Shown here: positions 44,611-53,286 of the stretch, piece by piece | Layout: every line of letters starts with the position of its first letter | Numbering within the stretch: position 1 is the stretch's first letter | Source of the DNA: CAYTEO01 sp964436825 | Lineage (GTDB): Bacteria > Krumholzibacteriota > Krumholzibacteriia > LZORAL124-64-63 | NCBI GenBank assembly: GCA_964436825.1 | Contig: CAYTEO010000005.1 | Location: forward strand, 20,616-84,615 | Direction: 5' to 3' | DNA length: 64,000 nucleotides | Position numbers and translations under genes: made by a program | The notes under the pieces: generated by a model | The model's input: the letters and a program-made list of their open reading frames with translations, nothing else | What the model was told of the DNA's origin: nothing | Database searches by the model: none

Positions 44611-45588
44611 ATGGACCTTGCCACTCCCTTCACCCGCCACGCCGGCTGCACGGTACCGCTGATCTGCGGTCCCATGTTCCCGTGCAGCAACCCGGAGCTG
44701 GTGGCCGCCGTCAGCGAGGCCGGCGGGCTGGGCATGATCCAGCCCATGACCCTGACCTCCGTCGCGGGCTACGAGTTCCGCGAGGGCCTGCGCTACATCC
44801 GCTCCCTGACCGACAGGCCGGTGGGAATGAACATCCTGCTGGAACACAGCTTCCGCCGCTACCAGAAGCGCATGGACGAGTGGATCGAGATCGCCCTGGA
44901 GGAGGGGGTGCGCTTCTTCCTGACCGCCCTGGGGCACCCGCGGCGGGTGGTGGACCGCATCCACCGCGGCGGGGGAATCGTCTACCACGACGTGGTGGGG
45001 TACGGCTTCGCGGCCAAGGCCGCCGACGCCGGCGTGGACGGGCTGGTCTGCGTCAACGACCGCGCCGGCGGTCACGCCGGACGGCGCAGCGCCGAGCAGC
45101 TCCACGAGGAGCTGTCGCCCCTCGGCCTGCCGCTGGTGGCGGCCGGCGGCGTGGGCTCGCCGGAGCAGTTCCGCCGCATGCTGGCGTCGGGCTACGCCGC
45201 CGTGCAGTGCGGGACGCGGTTCATCGCCACCCGGGAGTGCCGGGTCCACCCCGCCTACAAGGAGGCGCTGCTGAAGGCCCGGGCCGAGGACGTGGTCCTG
45301 ACCGAGAAGCTGACCGGGGTGCCGGTGTCGGTCCTGCGCACCCCGGCCGTGGAAAGGCTGGGCCTGCGCGCCACCGGCCTGGAGAAGCGGCTGCTGCGCC
45401 ACCCGCGCACCAAGAAGTGGCTGCGGACCTGGTACCTGTGGCGCTCGCTGCGCCGCCTGCCCGACGGCGCCCGGGGCGGATCGGTCTACCACCACGTGTG
45501 GCAGGCCGGCAAGAGCGTGGACGGCATCGGGGAGATCCTGCCGGCGGGGGAGATCGTCCGCCGCTTCGCCGCCGCCCTGGCGGAATGA
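44611..45588 (+). CDS. Nitronate monooxygenase / FabK-like FMN oxidoreductase
   Basis: TIM-barrel flavoenzyme of 325 residues. PLICGPMFPCSNPELVAAVS and AGGLGMIQPM match the N-terminal FMN motif. DGLVCVNDRAGGHAG carries the family His of the active site. LPLVAAGGVGSPEQFRRMLA and AAVQCGTRFIATREC are the C-terminal phosphate-binding motifs. Members oxidise nitronates or act as enoyl-ACP reductase II; the sequence alone does not decide. A C-terminal basic extension (RLGLRATGLEKRLLRHPRTK) is not typical of short family members. It appears monocistronic. Confidence 0.85.
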   Translation: MDLATPFTRHAGCTVPLICGPMFPCSNPELVAAVSEAGGLGMIQPMTLTSVAGYEFREGLRYIRSLTDRPVGMNILLEHSFRRYQKRMDEWIEIALEEGVRFFLTALGHPRRVVDRIHRGGGIVYHDVVGYGFAAKAADAGVDGLVCVNDRAGGHAGRRSAEQLHEELSPLGLPLVAAGGVGSPEQFRRMLASGYAAVQCGTRFIATRECRVHPAYKEALLKARAEDVVLTEKLTGVPVSVLRTPAVERLGLRATGLEKRLLRHPRTKKWLRTWYLWRSLRRLPDGARGGSVYHHVWQAGKSVDGIGEILPAGEIVRRFAAALAE

Positions 45589-45590
45589 CG

Positions 45591-45627
45591 GCGGCGGGCG
45601 GCCCCCGCCCGGGAGTCCGCCCGCCGC
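45591..45627. terminator. Bidirectional GC-rich hairpin
   Basis: An 11-bp perfect stem GCGGCGGGCGG / CCGCCCGCCGC with a 15-base loop between the converging stops at 45588 and 45647. No T-run. Confidence 0.55.
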
Positions 45628-45646
45628 GTGCGGCACCGCCGCGGGG

Positions 45647-47380
45647 CTACGGCACGTCGGCCACGGCGTCGGCCGTCAGCAGGGCGGACGTGCGGCGCAG
45701 TTCCTCCCGGGCGTCACGGTAGACGAGCCAGCGCACCGCCGCGCCGGTGAACCCCTTGCCCTCCAGCACCATATCCAGCAGCGACCTGGGCCGCGGCAGG
45801 TGCTCGATGGAAAGTTTCAGCGTCGGGTCCAGGCCCGCCAGCTCGGCCGCCTTGGCGATGGCGGCGCGCAGGTCCCCGATCCCGTCGATCAGCCCGTTGG
45901 CCGCAGCCTGCCGGCCGGTCCAGACGCGGCCCTCGGCCAGCGAGCGGGCCTGCTCCACGCTCATGCCGCGTCGTGCGGCCACGTCGGTGAGCCAGCGGTC
46001 GAACGCCTTCCGGTGGTTGTCCACGAAGCGGTTCCACTCCTGCTCGGTGGGCGCGCGGGTCGAGGTGCCCAGCAGCGCCATCGGACCCTTGGTGACGAAG
46101 TCCAGGTCGTAGCCGATCTTGTCGTAGAACCCGCTCATGTCGAACAGGCCCGTGATCGAGCCGATCGAGCCGGTGTAGGTCAGCGAGTCGGCCATGATCC
46201 AGCTGGCGCGGTAGGCGATCATGTAGCCTCCCGAGGCCGCCACGTCGGCCATGGAGACCACGACGGGCTTCTCGGCGGCGAGCCTCTCGACGGCCCGGGC
46301 GATCAGGTCGCTGGTCAGGGCATCGCCGCCGGGACTGTCGACCCGGAAGACGACGGCCTTGACGCGGCCGTCGCGGCGCACCCGCTCCAGCTCCTCGATG
46401 ACCGAGCGCGATCCCATGGTCATCCCGAACAGCGGATTGATCCCGTTCTCCTGCCCGGCGATCATCCCCTGGGCGTGGACCACGGCGATCTTGTCCTTGC
46501 CCTTGCCCAGGACGCTCTCCCGGGGGATCTGCGCGTAGTCGGCCGAGTCGATGCGACGCCAGGTCTTCTTGCCCGGCAGGATCAGGCCGTGCACCAGGTC
46601 CTGGCGGTAGACCAGCCGGTCCACGAAGCCCGCCTCCAGGGCCTCCTCGGCCTGGAACAGGGCGTGCTCCATCAGCTCGGGCAGCCGCTCGCGCGGGATG
46701 CCGCGATCGGCGGCCAGCTCGCCCAGGGCCACGTCCCACACCTCGTCCAGCAGCCACCGCTTCATCTCCCGGGCCGCCGGCGACATGTCGCGGCGGGTCA
46801 CCATCTCGGCGGCGGACTTGTAGTCCTTGATGTGGTGGACGTGCGGCGTGATCCCCAGCTTTTCGAGGGTGCCGCGGACATGCACGGAGGGGGCGGCCAG
46901 GCCGGTGAAGACCACCTCGCCGCTGGGCGGCAGGAAGACCGAGTCGCAGGCCGCGGCCAGCAGCAGGGAGCCGCGGTCGTACAGCTCGGCCCAGGCGTAG
47001 ACCGGCTTGCCGGCCGCGCGGACCCTGGCGATGGCCGCGCGCAGCTCCTCGATCTTGGCCAGGCCCAGGGTGTTGCCGCGGCCCAGGTCGACCAGGACCC
47101 CCTCGATGCGGCTGTCGGCGGCCGCCTTCTCCAGGTTGTCCAGCAGGCGGGTCAGCGTCTCGGTGTCCTCGCCCAGCAGGCGGCTGACGGCGCTGCCGGG
47201 GGGATCGTACTCGGGGATCTCCCCCGCCAGGTCCAGGGAGAGCCAGGTGTGGCCGTGCAGCTCAGGCTTGTCGCCGCCCGCGGTCACGGCCACCACGGCC
47301 AGCAACAGCAGCAGCATCAGGGCGCCGGCCAGCACGACGCCGACGACGGTGTGCAGGACACCGAGCAGGAACCCCTTCAT
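45647..47380 (-). CDS. sppA: Signal peptide peptidase SppA (protease IV, long form)
   Basis: Inner-membrane Ser-Lys protease that degrades cleaved signal peptides. The 577-residue length and tandem ClpP-like halves fit the 67K form. An N-terminal helix (VLHTVVGVVLAGALMLLLLL) anchors it. The catalytic Lys lies in HIKDYKSAAEMVTRRDM in the first half, and the nucleophilic Ser in ADVAASGGYMIAYRAS, after RVDSPGGDALTSDLIA, in the second. The ATG overlaps the TGA of the pgeF gene by four bases. Confidence 0.94.
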   Translation of the reverse strand: MKGFLLGVLHTVVGVVLAGALMLLLLLAVVAVTAGGDKPELHGHTWLSLDLAGEIPEYDPPGSAVSRLLGEDTETLTRLLDNLEKAAADSRIEGVLVDLGRGNTLGLAKIEELRAAIARVRAAGKPVYAWAELYDRGSLLLAAACDSVFLPPSGEVVFTGLAAPSVHVRGTLEKLGITPHVHHIKDYKSAAEMVTRRDMSPAAREMKRWLLDEVWDVALGELAADRGIPRERLPELMEHALFQAEEALEAGFVDRLVYRQDLVHGLILPGKKTWRRIDSADYAQIPRESVLGKGKDKIAVVHAQGMIAGQENGINPLFGMTMGSRSVIEELERVRRDGRVKAVVFRVDSPGGDALTSDLIARAVERLAAEKPVVVSMADVAASGGYMIAYRASWIMADSLTYTGSIGSITGLFDMSGFYDKIGYDLDFVTKGPMALLGTSTRAPTEQEWNRFVDNHRKAFDRWLTDVAARRGMSVEQARSLAEGRVWTGRQAAANGLIDGIGDLRAAIAKAAELAGLDPTLKLSIEHLPRPRSLLDMVLEGKGFTGAAVRWLVYRDAREELRRTSALLTADAVADVP

Positions 47381-48225
47381 CGCGTTCCCTCCTGTGGCTG
47401 AGCGGACGTTCCGGGCGATCCTACGTCATCCGCCCGTCCGGGGTTACCGGAAAGTGCACCGACGACGGCGGCGAAGCGGCCGGCCCGTCCCCCCTCGGCG
47501 CGATGACTGAAGAACAGGTCGGGGCGACAGATGGTACACCAGCCGTTGACGGCGATCCGCTCGCGCGGCACCCCCGCGGCGACGAGCCGCGCCGCGGCGG
47601 CGGCCCGGAGATCGAGGTGGAGGCGCCCCCCCCGGCGAGCGAAGAAGCGGTCGGCGGCCGGCCCCAGGCCGGCCAGGGCGGCGGCGCGGACCTCGGGACC
47701 GACCTCGTAGCAGCAGGGCCCGGCCGACGGGCAGACGACGGCCGACGCCCCCGCCGGATCCAGTCCGAACCGCTCCACCAGTACCTCCATCAGCCGGGTG
47801 ACGATCCCGCGCACCGTGCTGCGCCAGGAGGCGTGGGCCATCCCCCAGGCCAGACCGCCCCGGCCGCGCACCGCAGGGCCCGTCACCAGGACCTGGGGGC
47901 AGTCTGCGCTGCGGCCGACCAGTCCCAGTCCCGGCACGTCCGTGGCCATCGCGTCCGCCCGTCCGGCCAGGCCCGGCTCGTCGACGGCCAGCACGTCTCC
48001 GCCGTGGACCTGGACGGCCCAGGCCGCTCCGGTCAACCCGACGGCGCGGGCCAGCGCACCGGCAAGGCGGGCGTGGGCGGGCGAGTCGGGCGCGGCAGCG
48101 CCGAAATCGGGGCCGTGGCGGGTGGTGACGGCGCGGACCAGCCGTCGGCCGGGGTCATCCGGGGCGGGAAACGGACAGAAGAGGCCGGAGAACGGCACAT
48201 CCTGATCGATGCGCGATCCGGTCAT
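47377..48225 (-). CDS. pgeF: Peptidoglycan editing factor / multicopper-like PgeF (YfiH)
   Basis: A 282-residue laccase-domain (COG1496) protein. PgeF in E. coli removes L-Ser misincorporated into peptidoglycan precursors; homologues also show purine nucleoside chemistry. Conserved elements are WAVQVHGGDVLAVD, GRSADCPQVLV, GMAHASWRSTVRGI (His ligand), CPSAGPCCYEVG (Cys ligand) and WCTICRPDLFFSHRAEG. ATG 48225 is preferred to GTG 48231 because AAGGGGG lies eight bases upstream. It is coupled to sppA. An envelope-maintenance role fits the pairing with the protease. Confidence 0.9.
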   Translation of the reverse strand: MTGSRIDQDVPFSGLFCPFPAPDDPGRRLVRAVTTRHGPDFGAAAPDSPAHARLAGALARAVGLTGAAWAVQVHGGDVLAVDEPGLAGRADAMATDVPGLGLVGRSADCPQVLVTGPAVRGRGGLAWGMAHASWRSTVRGIVTRLMEVLVERFGLDPAGASAVVCPSAGPCCYEVGPEVRAAALAGLGPAADRFFARRGGRLHLDLRAAAAARLVAAGVPRERIAVNGWCTICRPDLFFSHRAEGGRAGRFAAVVGALSGNPGRADDVGSPGTSAQPQEGTR

Positions 48226-48314
48226 CGGCACAACCCCCTTTTCACGGCGAACATGATGTGTTGCAATCTTTATCGCGGTTTCGTAACACTATTCTCCCAC
48301 GACAGGTGTCCGTC

Positions 48315-48902
48315 ATGAAGCACGCTCTCGTCCTGCTGGCTCTCTCCCTGCTGATCGCCGCTCCCCTGCTGGCAGGGGAGAAACCGCTCGACCTGTCGGA
48401 GACGGCGACCCTCGATGCTCCCGGCATCTCCTTCACCGGTACCCTGGACGACTCGAGCCCCACCTGGGACCGCATCTATGCCAGCGGCGTGGATCTCACC
48501 TGCTCGCTCCAGGCCAACGACTCCGGCAACGACGGCGAATACTATGCCGAGTTCTGCTTCAGGGTCACCGACACCGATACGGTCACCTTCGTCGTCGACC
48601 CCGGCTTGACGAACATCTCTGATACGGTGGTGGCGATCTACTGCGACCCCTTCGACGCCGCCACACCCGCTGCGAACCTCGTCTCCTACGACGATGACGG
48701 CGGCGATGGATACCTGAGCGCCTTCGTGCCCGCCGACGGGATCGTCCTGGTCCCGGGCAACGACTACCACCTGGTCCTGTCGACCTACCAACCGGGGGAT
48801 ACGGGCGAGTTCGTCATCAGCGCCAGCGCCAACGTCGTCGCCTGCCAGCAGGTGGCCAACGAGGCACTCGATTGGGGGCAGCTGAAGGCACAGTACCGGT
48901 AG
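48315..48902 (+). CDS. Small secreted protein with C-terminal WGQLKAQYR tag
   Basis: ATG 48315 gives a signal peptide (ALVLLALSLLIAAPLLAGE). The 195-residue mature region is beta-rich and Asp-rich (SGVDLTCSLQANDSGNDGEY, LVSYDDDGGDGYLSAFVPAD) and resembles PPC-type or DVUA0089-like extracellular beta-sandwiches. It ends exactly in VVACQQVANEALDWGQLKAQ followed by YR. This is the same tail (Cys, then V-A-N-E, then WGxLKxxYR) seen in four other secreted proteins here. It is transcribed on its own and is divergent from pgeF. A weak -35 TTGCAA is present upstream. The function is unknown. Confidence 0.78.
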   Translation: MKHALVLLALSLLIAAPLLAGEKPLDLSETATLDAPGISFTGTLDDSSPTWDRIYASGVDLTCSLQANDSGNDGEYYAEFCFRVTDTDTVTFVVDPGLTNISDTVVAIYCDPFDAATPAANLVSYDDDGGDGYLSAFVPADGIVLVPGNDYHLVLSTYQPGDTGEFVISASANVVACQQVANEALDWGQLKAQYR

Positions 48903-48951
48903 ATCCCGGCACCCCACCGCAGCGACGGGGACGGTGTACGCCGCCCCCGGC

Positions 48952-50349
48952 TCACTCCGGGCCACTCCCGCTTCCGGCCGCAAGCGACGCCAGGATCTCG
49001 CGCGCCAAATCCGACAGGGTCGGGTCGCGCGCCCCCATGACCAGCACCACGTCACCGCCGCGCGCCTCGGCCGCCACCAGGGACGGCAGTTGCAGGCGGT
49101 CCGCCACGACCCGCGCGTCGCGGCCGTCGGCGGCCAGGGGCGCGGCCAGGTCGGCGCTGGAGACGTCGCGCGTCACGCTCCCGCCGGCATAGTAGATGGG
49201 AGCCAGCCAGAGCACGTCGCCAGGCAGGAGGGCCTCGCGGAAGGCCGCCACCAGGTCGTCCAGCAGGAAGCGGGTGGGGCCGAAGCCGTGCGGCTGGAAG
49301 ACGGCCAGGATCCGCCCGCCATCCGCCCGCAACCGGGCTGCCGCCACCGCGGCGCGGATCTTGTCGGGGTTGTGGGCGAAGTCGTCGACGACCGTCACAC
49401 CGGCCGCCTGGCCGACGACCTGGAACCGCCGCGCCACCCCGCCGAAGCCGCGCAGGGCCTCCGCCGCCTCCTCGAGCGACACCCCGGCGGCGGCCGCGGC
49501 GGCAACGGCCGCGGCGGCGTTCAGGACGTTGTGCCGCCCGGGGACCGGCAGGGAGAAGGCGACCCCGTCGAGGGTGAACGTCGCGCCGTCGGGGCGGAGC
49601 CGGACCCCCTCCGGGCGCCAGCGCGTGCCGGACCGCAGGCCGAACCGCACCGCCCCGCCGGCCAGCGCGTCGAGCCGCTGCCCGTCCCCGACCAGTCGCG
49701 GCCCGGTGGTCCGCTCCAGGAAGACGGCCAGGTCCCGGGCCACCTCTTCCGGTTCCCGGTGATCGCGCTGGAGGTTCAGCACGACGGCGCACCAAGGGGC
49801 GTAGCGGACCAGCGAGCCGTCGCTCTCGTCGGCCTCGATGACCAGCAGCTTCCCGTCGCCGGCCCAGGCGCTGCCGGTGGCCCCCCGCTCGCGCAGCGCC
49901 ACCAGCGGCCCGCCGGTGATCAGCGAGGGGCCGCGCCCCGCGTGGTCGAGGATGGTGAAGATCATCGCCACGGTCGTCGACTTGCCGCTGGTACCGGTGA
50001 CGGCGATCGTCCGCCGCTCGGCCACGAAGCGGGCCAGCAGCTCGCTGCGGTGCAGGATGGGCAGTCCCAGGTCGCGGGCGCGGCGGACGTCCGGGATCGT
50101 CGTCTCGACGGCCGTGGAGACGATCACGGCGTCGCAGTCCGCCGGGACGCCGCTGCCATCCTGGGGCGAGATCGCCACGCCGACCGCCTCGAGGGCCCGG
50201 CGCACGTCGGGGCGCTCCCCGCGGTCGAAGGCCCGGTCGCTGCCGCTGGCCTTCCCGCCCCGGCGCGCGTGGTACTCGGCCAGGGCCGACATGCCGCTGC
50301 CGCCGACGCCGACGAAGTGGTAGCGGGGCGCGCTCTCAGAGGATGACAA
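48952..50349 (-). CDS. Mur ligase, UDP-N-acetylmuramate--alanine ligase (MurC-type)
   Basis: Adds L-Ala (or a recycled peptide) to UDP-MurNAc in peptidoglycan synthesis. The 465 residues begin with YHFVGVGGSGMSALAEYHAR, the N-terminal UDP-sugar motif. AVTGTSGKSTTVAM is the ATP P-loop, VLNLQRDHREPEEVARDLA and GRHNVLNAAAAVAAA follow, and DFAHNPDKIRAAVAAAR with FQPHGFGPTRFLLDD form the C-terminal domain. The divergent FQPHGFGP leaves MurC versus the recycling enzyme Mpl open. No ATG is available before the Rossmann strand. TTG 50349 follows GGAGG and overlaps the L,D-transpeptidase stop by 14 bases. Location outside a dcw cluster is notable. Confidence 0.83.
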   Translation of the reverse strand: MSSSESAPRYHFVGVGGSGMSALAEYHARRGGKASGSDRAFDRGERPDVRRALEAVGVAISPQDGSGVPADCDAVIVSTAVETTIPDVRRARDLGLPILHRSELLARFVAERRTIAVTGTSGKSTTVAMIFTILDHAGRGPSLITGGPLVALRERGATGSAWAGDGKLLVIEADESDGSLVRYAPWCAVVLNLQRDHREPEEVARDLAVFLERTTGPRLVGDGQRLDALAGGAVRFGLRSGTRWRPEGVRLRPDGATFTLDGVAFSLPVPGRHNVLNAAAAVAAAAAAGVSLEEAAEALRGFGGVARRFQVVGQAAGVTVVDDFAHNPDKIRAAVAAARLRADGGRILAVFQPHGFGPTRFLLDDLVAAFREALLPGDVLWLAPIYYAGGSVTRDVSSADLAAPLAADGRDARVVADRLQLPSLVAAEARGGDVVLVMGARDPTLSDLAREILASLAAGSGSGPE

Positions 50350-50884
50350 CGGGATCCCCCTCCCGGACGTGGTCGAACAGGTGGATGACGTCGGTGTTGC
50401 TCATGCGGATGCAGCCGTGGGAGACGGGGCGGCCGATCTCGTCCTCGTGGTTGGTGCCGTGGATGTAGATGAACCGCTCCCGCGAGTCGATCCCCGGTCC
50501 CCGGTTGACACCTTCCTCCAGGCCCTCCAGGGTCAGGATCCGGGTCAGGATCAGGTCCTCCTCGCTGTCGTCGACGGGCCAGGTGCGGCCCACCGGCTCG
50601 CGGCTGCGGAACCAGGTGCCAAGGGCGGCCCCCTCGCCGATCCTCCGCTCGATCCTGTGCACTCCCGGCGGCGTGCCGAAGGAACCTTCCCGGGAGTCCA
50701 GGCCGGCCGCCGCCGTGGAGACACCGTAGAAGCGCGCGACGGCTCCGTCGACCAGCAGGAAGAGGCGCTGGGACGCGACGCTGACCAGCAGCCACCGCGG
50801 GGGCAGCTCGCCCAGGACGTCGCGGAGACGCCTTTGCGCCTCCTCCAGCAGCGCTGGCGGCAAGTCCGTGGATCGCTCGGGCAT
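50336..50884 (-). CDS. L,D-transpeptidase (YkuD domain)
   Basis: A 182-residue YkuD-family transpeptidase that forms 3-3 cross-links or attaches lipoproteins to peptidoglycan. The core is FIYIHGTNHEDEIGRPVSHG followed by CIRMSN, holding the catalytic His and Cys (HGxx..SHGCIRM). The N-terminal strand WLLVSVASQRLFLLVDGAVA is the usual opening of the domain. I see no signal peptide, so export is uncertain. ATG 50884 follows GAGGTGACC and is preferred to GTG 50890. It is coupled to the Mur ligase gene, pointing to a cell-wall role. Confidence 0.88.
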   Translation of the reverse strand: MPERSTDLPPALLEEAQRRLRDVLGELPPRWLLVSVASQRLFLLVDGAVARFYGVSTAAAGLDSREGSFGTPPGVHRIERRIGEGAALGTWFRSREPVGRTWPVDDSEEDLILTRILTLEGLEEGVNRGPGIDSRERFIYIHGTNHEDEIGRPVSHGCIRMSNTDVIHLFDHVREGDPVVIL

Positions 50885-51024
50885 GGTCACCTCACTCGGC
50901 GCAGGCTCGGCAGGTGGACGACGACGCCATCCTCGCCTCCCCGCCCCGCCAGCGCTACTGTTTATTTGCTAACGACCGCGGCAGGCGCCACCTTTGGCGG
51001 GGAACCGGCTCCAGCAAGAGAGGG

Positions 51025-53286
51025 ATGATGAACGAGACCACCGACGGGACGATCTTCGACATCACGTCCACCCTGGACCGGCAGCTGCTGGCCGTCATGA
51101 AGAACCGGCCGACGGTCCTGCTGACCGAGGCCACCGATCCCCGCATCGTCGAGGCCGCCTGCTACCTGACCCGGTTCGCCCGGATCGTCTTCCTGGCCGG
51201 CGAGGACGAGGTCCGCGCCGTCGCGGAAGAGCACCTGGGCCACGTCGACCGGAACCGCCGCGAGTACACCTTCAGCGAGGCGGCGTTCGTCCGCCCCGAG
51301 GACCGGCCCGACCTGGTCGGGGAGTTCGCCGCCGAGTGCGCCTCACTCCCTGCCCCCCTGCGCCAGATCGAGGATCCCGAGCAGGCCCGCCACTTCATGC
51401 ACGAGCCGGGCCGCTTCGGGATCATGGCCGTGCGCCGCGGGCACGCGGACACGGTCGTGGGCGGGATGCGCCACCGGCCGCGGGAGTTCTTCCGCCCGAT
51501 GCTGCGGCTGCTGCAGGTCAACCCCGTCATGTGCGAGGCGGGGATCTTCGTCCTGCCGCCCGAGCACCCGACCGACATCTTCCCCCACAACATCGTCGTC
51601 TTCGGCGACGTGGGGGTCAACGCGTCGATGACGCCGGAGACCCTGGCCCACATCGCCGTGGGGACCTGTGCCGTGGCCCGCGACATCATCCCCGAGGACA
51701 TCCTACCGGTCATCAACGGGGCCGTCGTCTCCTACTCCCACCGGGGCAGCGACGAGGGGCCGTCGCCGGAGCTGGTCCGCCAGGCCAGCCGGCTCATCCC
51801 CGGGATCCTGGCCGAGCGCGTCGCCCTGGGCGAGCGCTACCGCAGCATCAACATCGAGTGCGAGGTCAAGATCAGCGTCGCGCTCTCGCGCCGCTCGGCC
51901 ATGTACTACGACCAGGAGGAGCAGGACGCCTTCAGCGGCCGCACCAACGTCATCATCGCACCGAACCTGGAGCTGGGAAACCTCCTCTACCACCTCTACG
52001 CCACCCGCTACCCCACGGCCAAGAAGTTCCCCGTCCTGTTCGGGTTGCGCTTCAAGGGCGTCGACCTGCCCATGGACTCGACGGCTGTCGACGCCCTGCT
52101 GGCCATCAAGGCCACCCTGCTGCGGCTGCACAAGTTCGGGCACTGGTCGCGCACCCCGCGCGACACCTTCTTCCCGCGCCGGCGGATCCTGGTCGTCAAT
52201 CCCGGCTCGACGAGCACGAAGGTGGCCTTCTACGAGGGGGACCTGGAGAGCTTCACCACCGAGATCCAGCACAGCGCCGAGGAACTGGAGCCGTACACCC
52301 GGCAGGGGATCGCCGCCGAGGCCCCCTTCCGCAAGGAGGCCGTCCTGCGCGCCCTGGCCGAGCACGAGGTCTCCCTGGCGGAGCTGGACGCCGTCGCGGC
52401 CCGCGGCGGCCTGATCCGCCCCATCCCCCACGGCACCTACGAGGTCAACGACGCCATGCTGGCCGACCTGCGGGCCGCCGTCGGGGGCGAGCACGCCTCC
52501 AACCTGGGAGCGCTGATCGCCGACGAGCTGCGCCGCGCCGAGCGGGAGCGCGGCCACGACCTGCCGGCCTACATCGTCGACCCTGTCGTCGTCGACGAGG
52601 TGGACGAGAAGGTCAAGATCACCGGCCTGAAGGAGATCCGGCGGCTGGTCATCAGCCACGCCCTGAACCAGATCGCCACCGCGCGCCGCTTCGCCGAGGA
52701 GCACGAGACCTTCTACGAGGCCGTCAACGTCATCGTCTGCCACATGGGCGGCGGCATCACCATCGGCGCCCACCGCCGCGGCCGCTACATCGACGTCAAC
52801 AACGGCCTGAACGGCGAGGGACCGTTCACCCCCCAGCGCTCGGGCACCCTGCCCACCGGCCAGCTCATCGACCTCTGCTTCTCGGGCAAGTACACCCACC
52901 AGGAGATGAAGCTGCTGAACAAGGGACGGGGCGGGCTGATCGACCTGCTCGGCACCGCCGACCTGCGGGAGGTGGAACAGCGGATCGACGCCGGCGACGC
53001 GTGGGCGGCCCTGGTCTACGACGCCATGGTCTACCAGATCGCCAAGCACATCTGCGCCCTGCTGCCGGCCTTCGGGGACGAGCCGGTGGACCGGATCCTG
53101 CTGACCGGCGGCATGGCCCGCAGCCGGCGGCTGACCGACGCCATCACCGCCGCCGTGGCCGGGGTGGGCTGCGGCGTGACCGTCTACCCCGGCGAGAACG
53201 AGATGATCGCCCTGGCCAAGGGCGTCCTCCGCGTCCTGAACGGCAAGGAAGAAGCCCGCATCTACGCACCGGAGATCGACCGATGA
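51025..53286 (+). CDS. Bifunctional phosphate acyltransferase-like / butyrate kinase fusion
   Basis: A 753-residue two-domain protein. The N-terminal part (about 1-380) is a phosphate acetyl/butyryltransferase-like domain with ADTVVGGMRHRPREFFRPML, FGDVGVNASMTPETLAHIAV and a YPTAKKFPVLFGLRFKGVDL segment. The C-terminal part (from about 388) is a complete butyrate kinase: ILVVNPGSTSTKVAFYEGD, AVAARGGLIRPIPHGTYEVN, VCHMGGGITIGAHRRGRYID and ILLTGGMARSRRLTDAI. It would convert an acyl-CoA or acyl phosphate to the acid while making ATP. ATG 51028 has better RBS spacing than 51025. A separate Ptb gene overlaps the 3' end by four bases, so the fused N-domain may be regulatory or have another specificity. 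Confidence 0.82.
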   Translation: MMNETTDGTIFDITSTLDRQLLAVMKNRPTVLLTEATDPRIVEAACYLTRFARIVFLAGEDEVRAVAEEHLGHVDRNRREYTFSEAAFVRPEDRPDLVGEFAAECASLPAPLRQIEDPEQARHFMHEPGRFGIMAVRRGHADTVVGGMRHRPREFFRPMLRLLQVNPVMCEAGIFVLPPEHPTDIFPHNIVVFGDVGVNASMTPETLAHIAVGTCAVARDIIPEDILPVINGAVVSYSHRGSDEGPSPELVRQASRLIPGILAERVALGERYRSINIECEVKISVALSRRSAMYYDQEEQDAFSGRTNVIIAPNLELGNLLYHLYATRYPTAKKFPVLFGLRFKGVDLPMDSTAVDALLAIKATLLRLHKFGHWSRTPRDTFFPRRRILVVNPGSTSTKVAFYEGDLESFTTEIQHSAEELEPYTRQGIAAEAPFRKEAVLRALAEHEVSLAELDAVAARGGLIRPIPHGTYEVNDAMLADLRAAVGGEHASNLGALIADELRRAERERGHDLPAYIVDPVVVDEVDEKVKITGLKEIRRLVISHALNQIATARRFAEEHETFYEAVNVIVCHMGGGITIGAHRRGRYIDVNNGLNGEGPFTPQRSGTLPTGQLIDLCFSGKYTHQEMKLLNKGRGGLIDLLGTADLREVEQRIDAGDAWAALVYDAMVYQIAKHICALLPAFGDEPVDRILLTGGMARSRRLTDAITAAVAGVGCGVTVYPGENEMIALAKGVLRVLNGKEEARIYAPEIDR

